Positions 1 to 6,445 are shown, counted from the first letter of the stretch. The stretch is 6,649 nucleotides of DNA from Actinomycetes bacterium (GCA_021823045.1 JAKAPB010000111.1:1-6649); one strand, 5' to 3'. Translations and numbers: made by a program. The notes: generated from the letters alone by a model not told the origin.

Positions 1-489
1 TCCACTACGAACATAGCAAATGCCAGCTTCGTGCTGGTGTATGCCTGCTCCGGCGGAGCTACGCCGAGCATGGCAAGTTCGACGGTGTCCGTTCCACTTG
101 GTAGCTCGAGCTACACCTATGTTCACCCCTCCAATTCTCCAGAGAGCGTGAACTTCCCGTTGCCTTCGGGAATTTGTCCATCGGGGCATAATGTCATTAT
201 AAGCAAGCACTCCTACTTCACTGGGCTTGTGTATAACAGTGTTCCGACCGAGATCAAGTTCTACTGGAACATGCAGACGCTTAACTCTGGCAAAGAGTCA
301 GGCGGAGACGATTCGACTATCGGCGGCCATGACTGGGTATACGGTACTGCGGATCCTTCGGCCCTGATCCCAGCGCTGGGTGGTGCCGCACCTCTCGGGG
401 CGGGTCTGTTGGTGATAGGTGGCGGCTCGGTGGCTTTCGTGGCAACCAGGAGCAGGCGACGCAGGTCCATCGCAGAGAGTTCTAACTAG
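1..489 (+). CDS. 3' part of a secreted/surface protein with C-terminal membrane anchor and Arg-rich tail
   Basis: The reading frame is open from base 1 to the TAG at 487-489, giving 162 residues. The true start lies upstream; a GTG at 31 exists but has no ribosome binding site, so I treat the gene as 5'-truncated by the window. I do not recognise the family. The visible part is rich in Ser, Thr, Gly, Pro and Tyr and poor in charge, like an extracytoplasmic domain, with two Cys about 43 residues apart. At the end comes a Gly/Ala-rich hydrophobic stretch (roughly bases 376-447, from LGGAAPLG to AFVAT) and then a tail beginning RSRRRR. Hydrophobic helix plus basic tail is the layout of C-terminal sorting signals. 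No LPxTG or PEP box is present just before the helix; the local sequence is ALIPALGG. The exosortase-like gene two genes downstream makes this a candidate substrate, by inference. It could also be a plain tail-anchored membrane protein. Confidence 0.75.
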   Translation, partial: STTNIANASFVLVYACSGGATPSMASSTVSVPLGSSSYTYVHPSNSPESVNFPLPSGICPSGHNVIISKHSYFTGLVYNSVPTEIKFYWNMQTLNSGKESGGDDSTIGGHDWVYGTADPSALIPALGGAAPLGAGLLVIGGGSVAFVATRSRRRRSIAESSN

Positions 490-506
490 GCAAGGCTGGT
501 AGGCAA

Positions 507-683
507 ATGTATAGTAACTTGACCCCTGCGGCCCTGGCATCAGGTGCCGCAGCCGGAGTGGCTGGAAGTCTAGCCTTCACGGGTACCGGGGTTGGTTGGT
601 TCATCGCCCTCGGAATCATGCTCTGCGCCGGCGGTCTACTGCTGATCCGTCGTGGCTCGATGCGCAGGGCTAGGCTGAATTAG
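507..683 (+). CDS. 58-residue microprotein consisting of an LAFTG sorting-type signal
   Basis: A short frame runs from ATG 507 to TAG 681-683. It lies 17 bases after the previous stop and one base before the next ATG, so it fits an operon with translational coupling. The first 21 residues are Ala/Gly-rich and nearly uncharged, followed by LAFTGTG at residues 22-28, a hydrophobic helix (about 30-47) and a basic tail (RRGSMRRAR). This is the three-part layout of a cell-wall sorting signal, and LAFTG fits the LAxTG pattern known for class E sortases of actinobacteria. There is no recognisable N-terminal signal peptide and almost no mature protein. The ribosome site is modest (AAGG at 492-495, or GGTAGG at 498-503, close to the start). 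It may be a minimal substrate, an accessory peptide of the exosortase-like protein, or a remnant of a larger surface protein. Function unknown. Confidence 0.6.
   Translation: MYSNLTPAALASGAAAGVAGSLAFTGTGVGWFIALGIMLCAGGLLLIRRGSMRRARLN
570..584 (+). other. LAFTG sorting-like motif codons
   Basis: These five codons encode LAFTG, directly ahead of a hydrophobic helix and an RR-containing tail. The pattern matches LAxTG, a known variant of the sortase motif in actinobacteria. No sortase gene is visible in the window; the only transpeptidase-like gene is the exosortase homologue. Whether the motif is processed cannot be told from sequence alone. Confidence 0.5.
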
Positions 684-684
684 T

Positions 685-1308
685 ATGGCGGGTCGGGTAT
701 CGGCTGATGGCTCAAATGGTAGCACTTCAGAGCTACCCGACCAGGCTGTGCGTCTTAACGCAAGGCCACTGTGGATAAAGTTTTCGGTGGCCGCGATTTT
801 TCTTTTCGGTTCTTGGTGGATTCTCGGACATTACGTTGCATGGAAGCAACTTGAGACGATTGTCTCAGCTGGGGCGATGCGCATTGCCTCGAGTCGACTG
901 GTAATTGCGATGCCGGGAAACATGATCTTTCTTTACTCAAAGAACGGGCTCCACGTTGTTTCGGCGTTGGAGGTCGCATCGGAGTGTTCCGTCGGCTACT
1001 TGACTGCGACCCTTTTGGGAGTGGGGGCCCTGTTGGTATTCATCCGGCGGTTGAGTATCAGGCGGATCCTAGCCTCAATAATTACCGCAAGTCTGGTGCT
1101 CCTGGTCTTCAATATCTTTCGGATAGCGATGATTGGGGCAATGGAGGTGTGGCTGGGTACCTCGAGGGGCTACGCGATAGGCCACGTATACCTTGGGACA
1201 GCGGTAACTTTTGTCGGCACCTTGCTTGCCGGAGCAACATTCCTTCTCATGCTGGTCGTTCGGGACCGGAAGGGGCGATCGATTGCAAAGGGAGTCACAG
1301 TTCGGTGA
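685..1308 (+). CDS. exosortase/archaeosortase family protein
   Basis: This is a 207-residue polytopic membrane protein. Known members of the family are membrane cysteine proteases/transpeptidases that cleave C-terminal sorting signals outside the membrane and are thought to transfer the protein to a new anchor. The triad is visible in the right order: Cys101 in ECSVGY, Arg146 in FNIFRI and His167 in GHVYLG. About five hydrophobic segments can be seen (near 33-50, 92-120 including the Cys region, 128-152, 168-192, and a weaker one near 70-83). A cytoplasmic N-terminus of about 28 polar residues precedes the first. The length is at the short end for bacterial exosortases and closer to archaeosortase-like core proteins. 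The ATG is one base after the preceding TAG, with TAGG at 671-674 as a weak ribosome site, so translation is probably coupled to the microprotein. The GT2 gene begins 25 bases downstream. I cannot assign a named subfamily; the overall family call is solid. Confidence 0.85.
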   Translation: MAGRVSADGSNGSTSELPDQAVRLNARPLWIKFSVAAIFLFGSWWILGHYVAWKQLETIVSAGAMRIASSRLVIAMPGNMIFLYSKNGLHVVSALEVASECSVGYLTATLLGVGALLVFIRRLSIRRILASIITASLVLLVFNIFRIAMIGAMEVWLGTSRGYAIGHVYLGTAVTFVGTLLAGATFLLMLVVRDRKGRSIAKGVTVR

Positions 1309-1333
1309 TTGCTAGATTCGAAGGCCGCCCCGG

Positions 1334-2680
1334 ATGAACGTCGTCTTTATTACCCTTTCCCAAGTGGTCCTTGCAGTTGCGATGCCTTACTTTTTTATCT
1401 CCATATTTCTGGGAGTTAGGGCGAATAGGAGGGCCTCCGGAGGACGGCTCTCTAACCAAGAGAACGTCGAGAATTTGACAGAATTTGCAGATGAGGAGAG
1501 CGACAAAGTTACCTTCTTTATCGTTCCCTGTCTGAACGAGGAGCTCGTAATTGGGGCTACTGTCCACTACCTCCTGAGTGAGACCAATGGTCGAGTAATT
1601 GTCGTCGATGACGCATCTGATGATGGAACCGGCGACGCAGCCTATCGAGCGGCATTGGAGTTGTCCGCTTTGGACAGGATCAAAATAGTCCGACGGGAAC
1701 TGCCCAATGCGAGATTGGGAAAGGGAGCCGCCCTCAATTCCGGCTATCAGGCGGTTTTGAATGAAGTAGACGATCTTCAGATTGACCATGATTCTGTGAT
1801 AATCGGCGTGATGGATGCCGACGGTCGGATGAGCAAAGGTGGACTCGGGGCAGCTCTGCGCGGTTTCAAGAGCGAACGAATAGGCGGGGTTCAGCTAATA
1901 GTTCGGATTAGAAACCGATCGAAACTGATAACTAAGTTTCAAGATGTCGAATTCTGGATGATCTCTGCGATGTCGCAGTTTGCCCGCACGGTCAGTGGAA
2001 CCGTCAGCCTGGGAGGAAATGCCCAGTTCACAAGGCTTATTGCCCTGGAGGGCCTCGAGGGCAATCCGTGGTCGGACTCCCTGACCGAAGACCTCGATTT
2101 AGGAATTCGACTAATTGAGCGGGGCTGGCGGATAACCACCGTTGGGGATGCGTTCGTGGATCAACAGGCAGTTGAGCACTACGGGCAGTTACTTCGTCAA
2201 AGGACGAGATGGTATCAGGGCCACATGATGAGCATTCGTCGACTACCGTCGCTTTGGAGGTCAACTAATGTCAGCCAGACGGCGCTTCTAGAGGTGACCG
2301 CATACCTCCTCGTACCGTGGGTGATAGTCCTTCCCTGGTCGATTCTTCAGCAGTGGGTGTTTTACGAACTTATATTCGGGAATGGTCGTAATATTTTTGC
2401 CCAGGGTTTGGGTTCGATACCGTGGCAGGTGGCCTACGGGGTGATGTGGTATGTGCTATCTTTTCTACCAAACATCCTCGTGGGACTGACCTATTCCAGG
2501 AGAACGCGCTCGGTTTCAGTCCTATACGCCCTGCTGCTCGGGCATCTGATGATCATTTGGAACTTTGTAGGATATATTGCCGCATGGCGTGCCGTCGGTA
2601 GGATGATCATCGGAAAAGGCGGATGGGCCAAGACTAACCGATCTGTGGAATCGACCACTACTGCGGCGGTAGGGAAGTAG
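1334..2680 (+). CDS. family 2 membrane glycosyltransferase, processive type
   Basis: This 448-residue protein has an N-terminal membrane helix (about 5-27), a cytoplasmic GT-A catalytic domain (about 58-300) and three or more C-terminal helices (about 316-345, 365-388, 394-420). All hallmark residues of the cellulose/hyaluronan-synthase-like branch of GT2 are seen: VPCLNE at 64-69, VVDDAS at 90-95, the metal-binding DAD at 161-163, the catalytic TED at 251-253 and QRTRW at 289-293. Such enzymes transfer sugars from nucleotide donors and often extrude a polymer; the sugar cannot be read from the sequence. The ATG at 1334 has GAAGG at 1320-1324 with nine bases of spacing. The gene follows the exosortase-like gene by 25 bases, so it probably shares its transcript. 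That fits the known association of exosortases with polysaccharide or glycosylation genes. The QxxRW motif favours a processive synthase, but a single-sugar lipid glycosyltransferase is possible. Confidence 0.9.
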   Translation: MNVVFITLSQVVLAVAMPYFFISIFLGVRANRRASGGRLSNQENVENLTEFADEESDKVTFFIVPCLNEELVIGATVHYLLSETNGRVIVVDDASDDGTGDAAYRAALELSALDRIKIVRRELPNARLGKGAALNSGYQAVLNEVDDLQIDHDSVIIGVMDADGRMSKGGLGAALRGFKSERIGGVQLIVRIRNRSKLITKFQDVEFWMISAMSQFARTVSGTVSLGGNAQFTRLIALEGLEGNPWSDSLTEDLDLGIRLIERGWRITTVGDAFVDQQAVEHYGQLLRQRTRWYQGHMMSIRRLPSLWRSTNVSQTALLEVTAYLLVPWVIVLPWSILQQWVFYELIFGNGRNIFAQGLGSIPWQVAYGVMWYVLSFLPNILVGLTYSRRTRSVSVLYALLLGHLMIIWNFVGYIAAWRAVGRMIIGKGGWAKTNRSVESTTTAAVGK

Positions 2681-2712
2681 TGGATAGATAGGGTCCTCCT
2701 AATAGGTATCTT

Positions 2713-2733
2713 GACTAGATCACTTGATTAGTC
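2713..2733 (+). other. small hairpin in intergenic gap
   Basis: GACTA at 2713-2717 pairs with TAGTC at 2729-2733, and ATC at 2719-2721 pairs with GAT at 2726-2728. One G is bulged and the loop is ACTT, giving eight base pairs. It lies 33 bases after the GT2 stop codon. There is no T-run after it, so it is at best a weak terminator. It overlaps the candidate promoter of the next gene, and the symmetry could equally be an operator or chance. Confidence 0.3.
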
Positions 2734-2753
2734 GGCTAGGACTTCAATATGAT
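2724..2753 (+). promoter_or_regulatory. candidate sigma70-type promoter ahead of the GT-C gene
   Basis: TTGATT at 2724-2729 and TATGAT at 2748-2753 are separated by 18 bases. The -10 box is five of six to consensus and the -35 box four of six. A start near base 2760 would give an untranslated leader of about 120 bases before the GT-C gene. The rest of the 199-base gap (2681-2879) shows no convincing gene. Read-through from the upstream operon is an equally good alternative. Confidence 0.35.
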
Positions 2754-2879
2754 TGTCCTTGGCGTGTGTCCAATTGGGTTCGATGATCCCTGGTGGTCGA
2801 CTAAAAGGCGATAGGCCGCTTTGTTATCATTTTCGTTGGGATTTGCCTGTTCAGAAGGGAATTTCTCTCTGGGGCGTTT

Positions 2880-5279
2880 TTGGGGCGGAGGGTTGTGCAC
2901 TTTCTGATTGGCACATGGATCTTTGTCGTAGCAACCATTTTTAACCTTCTCGGGACGCTATTTGTGGTTGCGAGTCTCCAGGTGAGGCGCAGGGTTGACC
3001 TTGTACTAGGTTGGCTTGTCGTGCTACTGGCACAGACGGTAATCGAGACCCTACTTTGTGGCGTTTTGGCGCACCTTTTGGAGCCAGGAGGGTTAATCGC
3101 TGCTGCGGCTATTTTTTCATTCGCCGAGATCTACTTTGTGACGGAGAGTCCGGAGAGATCGAAGCGTGTAATTGCGGAGTTGAAGCTTCAAACGAGGGCC
3201 TTCGGCGCAGGGGCTCTTCGGATTTGGCGCCACCCTTTTCTACTTCTGGTAGGACTTATTGTTGTCGCTGAAGTTGTCTGGCAGGTGGTTCTCGCAGTCA
3301 GGCTCCCGCCGACCTCCTTCGATACCCTCACTTACCATCTAATTGGCCCAGCCACCTGGATCCAGCACCGTGCCATTGTGCATTCGGACCAGAGCATCTT
3401 TGCCGACACCTATCCAGCTGATCAAGAGGCAATTACCGCCTGGGTGGGTACATTTTTTCATTCTCTTAGCTACGCAGATCTTAGCAACCTTCCTTTCGTT
3501 GCGATGGGGGCGCTCTGTGTGGTCGCTTTGGCTCGCGAACTTAGGGCTTCAAAGCTCGCAAGCATCTTTGCGGCCCTTATCTTTGTCTCGCTCCCGACTA
3601 TTTTTTTGCAGATAGCCACCTCCTATGTCGACATCGCAGCCGGAGTAGCCGCAGTGACTGCACTCTATTTTGTGCTAACGGCCTACAAAGCCCGCCAACA
3701 AGGGGATTCAGGAAGTGACCGGATCGGGGGTTACCTATTTTTGGCGGGTTGTTCTGCTGGACTCGCAGCGGGGGTGAAGAGCGACAATTTGGTGATAGCC
3801 GGAATAGTAGGCCTGATCGGTCTGTGGCAATATGTGAGGGCGGCGAGGGCGGGGCGCTCCGTGCGTTTTTCGTTTTCATTTCTGCAGTTGGCCCTTCCTA
3901 TGGCCGCTATTGGTGGGTTCTGGTACGTTCGTACCTGGATAACCTGGAAGAATCCCTTTTACCCCATATCTATTTTGGGATTTCATGGTTATGGAACGGT
4001 TCAGAGCCTGATCATTGGGTCAAATCTTCCCTCAAGCATCTCCCATGGCTGGGGCGGATTCCTGGGTCAGGCAGTCCTGTCTTGGCTATTTGATCTTCAC
4101 CACCATAGTTACGCCTATGACCAGCGGCCAGGGGGTTTTGGCTTGCAATGGTTGGTGGTTTTGCTCCCCTGCTCGGTGGTCGCCATTTTTTTGCTCTGGA
4201 GAAAGTCCCGGAAAGGGGGGACAAAGGGACAAAGGTTCATCGTTATCCCTTCTCAGTCGATGCCAGAGGATATCTCTTTGCCTAGGAGGGACTTCGTTCT
4301 GGCTATCGTTGTGCCGGTCGTCGGGTTGCTGATTTCTAGCCATGCCGCCTGGATGGCCCGTTATAGCGTCTCGTTGATGTTGGTGGGTTGCGCCTGTATG
4401 GCTTATATCATTACCCGGCTTAGTAATCTTTATACCGGGTGGAAGTATCTCGGTGCGCTGGTCGAGGTGATCGCAGTGGCTTCCATGGCGCTTACGATCT
4501 ACTGGGCTTCGAGCCCTACCACCTATGCGATTGTGAAGAGTAACGGTTCCTTCGAGTATGCGAGCTTTTCCCAGATTCTCCACGTTGTTGCTACTGGAGA
4601 CGGGGAAAAGGTGTTAGAGCCGTGGCCCCAGTATCAGGAGCTATCGAGGCTAGTTCCAGCCGGATCAACCCTCGCATTTTCGGGGTATGACTCCCCTATG
4701 TTTACCTATCCGTTGGTGGGGGTGAAATTGAGCAGGTCGCTGGTAAGGCTGAACTCCTCATTTACCCCTGGAGGAATCAAGGCTGCGATGATTGCCGCCG
4801 GAGCAAGGTACCTACTCCTCGGCCCTACCGTCACCGATGAAAAGCTTTACCGTGGTATCACCCAGGATATTGAGGATTTTCGGCCGCTCACCAAAGGTGG
4901 GCCGATCGGCGGACAGAATCTCTTTGAGCTTGGCAAGTGGAATGCCTGCGGAAATCCGAATTTCTCCCTAGTCAAATACACTATTTCAGCGACAAATGAT
5001 TTTGTCGTGACAGCGAGGTTGACTGATTCTTGCGGAGCGGCTGGGGGACTCGTGGTGCATCTATACCAAGGCAAACAAGGCGTTCCAACTACCGCTAACT
5101 CATACCGACCAGTAATGGAATCCACGACAGATTCTGGAGGGTATGTCACCTTTAATATCGTGAATCCTCCGTCGGATGCCCAGTATTTTGTCCGTCAGAC
5201 GGGAGGATATGTCGGTTCGACACTACTGGTTCCAGCGGCGACTAAGCCGTTTACTCCCCAATATGTGCCGTTAAATTAG
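2880..5279 (+). CDS. GT-C fold membrane glycosyltransferase (family 39-like) with C-terminal Ig-like domain
   Basis: This is a protein of about 799 residues with some 13-15 hydrophobic segments up to residue 543, followed by a soluble region of about 255 residues expected outside the membrane. After the helix at 119-141, the loop SFDTLTYH places an acidic residue (Asp148) where GT-C enzymes such as the PMT/ArnT group keep their catalytic Asp. YPADQE at 178-183 is typical of the same loop. These enzymes use lipid-linked sugars on the outer face of the membrane. Residues about 545-687 resemble the small soluble domain that ends many actinobacterial GT-C proteins (LVPAGSTLAF, then GARYLLLG). The last 110 residues look like an extra Ig-like beta domain (TTDSGGYVTFNI) with Cys at 690 and 718. 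The start is uncertain. TTG at 2880 is the first candidate after an in-frame stop at 2802-2804, and GTG at 2895 follows GGAGG (2887-2891) by only three bases. The lipoprotein gene starts 14 bases after the stop. Donor and acceptor are unknown. Confidence 0.8.
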   Translation: MGRRVVHFLIGTWIFVVATIFNLLGTLFVVASLQVRRRVDLVLGWLVVLLAQTVIETLLCGVLAHLLEPGGLIAAAAIFSFAEIYFVTESPERSKRVIAELKLQTRAFGAGALRIWRHPFLLLVGLIVVAEVVWQVVLAVRLPPTSFDTLTYHLIGPATWIQHRAIVHSDQSIFADTYPADQEAITAWVGTFFHSLSYADLSNLPFVAMGALCVVALARELRASKLASIFAALIFVSLPTIFLQIATSYVDIAAGVAAVTALYFVLTAYKARQQGDSGSDRIGGYLFLAGCSAGLAAGVKSDNLVIAGIVGLIGLWQYVRAARAGRSVRFSFSFLQLALPMAAIGGFWYVRTWITWKNPFYPISILGFHGYGTVQSLIIGSNLPSSISHGWGGFLGQAVLSWLFDLHHHSYAYDQRPGGFGLQWLVVLLPCSVVAIFLLWRKSRKGGTKGQRFIVIPSQSMPEDISLPRRDFVLAIVVPVVGLLISSHAAWMARYSVSLMLVGCACMAYIITRLSNLYTGWKYLGALVEVIAVASMALTIYWASSPTTYAIVKSNGSFEYASFSQILHVVATGDGEKVLEPWPQYQELSRLVPAGSTLAFSGYDSPMFTYPLVGVKLSRSLVRLNSSFTPGGIKAAMIAAGARYLLLGPTVTDEKLYRGITQDIEDFRPLTKGGPIGGQNLFELGKWNACGNPNFSLVKYTISATNDFVVTARLTDSCGAAGGLVVHLYQGKQGVPTTANSYRPVMESTTDSGGYVTFNIVNPPSDAQYFVRQTGGYVGSTLLVPAATKPFTPQYVPLN
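4947..5276 (+). other. Ig-like extracytoplasmic domain fused to the GT-C enzyme
   Basis: The segment covers residues 690-799 of the GT-C protein. It alternates short hydrophobic strands with polar turns (FVVTARLTD, GLVVHLYQG, GGYVTFNI, AQYFVRQTG), as in a bacterial Ig-like or fibronectin-like beta sandwich. The Cys pair at 690 and 718 could form a disulfide outside the cell. Such a domain is not part of the usual GT-C core and may bind glycan or a partner. This is a fold guess from the strand pattern, without a family match. Confidence 0.45.
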
Positions 5280-5293
5280 CTCGGAGTGAATTC

Positions 5294-6397
5294 ATGACCC
5301 CTGGTGAACAAACCCGGCTGAAAGTCTCTCGTACTATTGAGGCCTTCAAGTCGGCGGAGTGGTCTGACTCTGTTTCGACCTCGAGACCAATCAAAGTGCT
5401 CAAAGACCTAAGGCCGCTGTTAATTACTCGTGTGAGTCTGCTTGCTCTTTCCATTTTGGTGGCGGGGTGTAATTCGCAGACAAGCGCATCTTCGACTACG
5501 ACTTCAGTGGCCCAGCATCGGAGGTTGAATCCAGGTTATTCGTTTAGCAAACCGGTAGAGGTGGCTAAGGGCCCTATAGAAGCACTGTCTTGTGTTTCGA
5601 GAAGCTTCTGTATGGCTGCCTCGGGCGACGGAACGATGTATGAATTCAACGGTCAGAGTTGGAATATATCACTTCGATCGTCGGCTAGCGTGCCAGCACC
5701 CTCCGGGGTCGTTCATCCGACGGTCGATTGTTTTTCAATCAAGATCTGTATCGGAGAGCTCGCCGATTCGAGTTTGTCGGTTTTTAGCGGAAATGCCTGG
5801 TCGACTCCGTCGAGGATTCCTGGTGCACAGCCGATAGCGGCGATTGGCTGTAGTCCTACTGGGAGTTGTCTGGCAATTGACGCGGTGGGAGACGGTTTCC
5901 TCTTTCGGAACGGCGCCTGGTCTGAGGCATTTAATGCATGGGGGAGCGCAGTTTCTATAAGCTGTGCTGCGGCGAACTTCTGCGCAGCGGCTGGAGGTGG
6001 GGTCTCATTTTGGAATGGTTCGTTTTGGACCAAGCCGATAGCCGCCGATCCGAGTGGCCTTCCCACCGCAATCAGCTGCGTTACCGCAGGTTTCTGTATG
6101 CTCTCCGATAACGAAGGTCGAACGATGATTTGGAATGGAGCATCCTGGACGAACCCAGTGAGGGTGATTACGGGTCGGATAGTTTCCCTTAGTTGCCTCT
6201 CCAGTCGATGGTGCGTAGCAGCGGGAGGAAACGCCGAGGTTGCACTGTTCGATGGCGGATCCTGGCGCACGATTTCAACTGGTATATCTGACTTGAAATT
6301 CACCGCGCTTAGTTGCACTGGAGTGGGGCGTTGTGAGTTAGGAGATGCCAAAGGTCAGGTAATCTCTCTGCACATTGGACCGGGAACAGTTTCCTAG
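5294..6397 (+). CDS. probable lipoprotein with seven C-x5-C repeats, likely a seven-bladed beta-propeller
   Basis: The protein has 367 residues. ATG 5294 is preceded by GGAG (5283-5286) at seven bases, a good ribosome site, and lies 14 bases after the GT-C stop. A hydrophobic helix at about 41-57 ends in LVAG-C59, a lipobox, so the mature protein should be lipid-anchored outside the membrane, followed by a Ser/Thr linker (60-72). Residues 94-365 are seven repeats of roughly 38-46 residues. Each opens with a Cys pair in exact C-x5-C spacing (Cys100/106, 146/152, 186/192, 224/230, 262/268, 301/307, 341/347) and most carry an NG-x-x-W motif about 15-20 residues later. This looks like a propeller for binding a ligand or partner; no enzymatic residues are apparent. 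Oddly, about 40 polar residues precede the signal helix. GTG codons at 5396 and 5432 could give a conventional signal peptide but lack good ribosome sites. Confidence 0.8.
   Translation: MTPGEQTRLKVSRTIEAFKSAEWSDSVSTSRPIKVLKDLRPLLITRVSLLALSILVAGCNSQTSASSTTTSVAQHRRLNPGYSFSKPVEVAKGPIEALSCVSRSFCMAASGDGTMYEFNGQSWNISLRSSASVPAPSGVVHPTVDCFSIKICIGELADSSLSVFSGNAWSTPSRIPGAQPIAAIGCSPTGSCLAIDAVGDGFLFRNGAWSEAFNAWGSAVSISCAAANFCAAAGGGVSFWNGSFWTKPIAADPSGLPTAISCVTAGFCMLSDNEGRTMIWNGASWTNPVRVITGRIVSLSCLSSRWCVAAGGNAEVALFDGGSWRTISTGISDLKFTALSCTGVGRCELGDAKGQVISLHIGPGTVS
5414..5470 (+). other. signal helix with lipobox (cleavage before Cys59)
   Basis: This encodes residues 41-59 of the repeat lipoprotein: a basic flank (KDLRPLLITR), a hydrophobic core and LVAGC. 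The sequence matches the lipobox pattern [LVI]-[ASTVI]-[GAS]-C, so diacylglyceryl modification of Cys59 is predicted. The unusually long N-terminal extension lowers certainty about export. Confidence 0.65.
5573..6388 (+). repeat. seven tandem protein repeats with paired cysteines
   Basis: Seven degenerate repeat units are seen at the protein level, with first-Cys to first-Cys distances of 46, 40, 38, 38, 39 and 40 residues. The core of each unit is [AS]-[LIV]-x-C-x5-C, followed by a hydrophobic strand, a Gly-rich turn and in most units NG-x-x-W. DNA identity between units is low, so the repeats are old and held by protein structure rather than recent duplication. The last unit lacks the NG-x-x-W end, which fits a propeller closed by strand exchange. 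Confidence 0.8.
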
Positions 6398-6410
6398 CGC
6401 GAACGACTAC

Positions 6411-6445
6411 CCCTCACCAGTTGGGTGGGATCCATCTGGTGAGGG
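6411..6445 (+). terminator. perfect inverted repeat after the lipoprotein gene
   Basis: CCCTCACCAG (6411-6420) and CTGGTGAGGG (6436-6445) form a perfect 10-bp GC-rich stem with a 15-base loop, beginning 13 bases after the stop codon. No T-run follows, so it is either one of the U-poor terminators common in actinobacteria or an mRNA-stabilising 3' hairpin. The position strongly suggests it marks the end of the transcript. Confidence 0.6.

Noticed and set aside
28..48. Possible lipobox (VYAC) near the window start as an N-terminus for the first gene
   Set aside because: The frame is open upstream to base 1, there is no basic n-region or ribosome site before GTG 31, and the hydrophobic stretch is too short for a signal peptide.
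1295..1789. Antisense frame of 164 codons across the exosortase/GT2 junction
   Set aside because: It overlaps the GT2 catalytic motifs on the other strand, shows no recognisable features and would need an independent promoter that I cannot see.
2753..2944. Short + strand frame in the gap before the GT-C gene (63 codons)
   Set aside because: It begins at a TTG without a ribosome site, overlaps the GT-C start and its product has no pattern beyond chance.
4086..4583. Antisense frame of 165 codons inside the GT-C gene
   Set aside because: The translation is His/Arg/Pro-rich and low in hydrophobic residues, typical of a frame opposite a membrane protein. The sense frame has clear membrane segments throughout.
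5713..6351. Long antisense frame (212 codons) opposite the repeat lipoprotein
   Set aside because: It is a shadow of the sense gene: the repeated codon pattern keeps the opposite strand free of stops. The translation is Pro/Ala/Gln-rich without any domain, and the sense frame has a ribosome site, signal helix and repeat logic.
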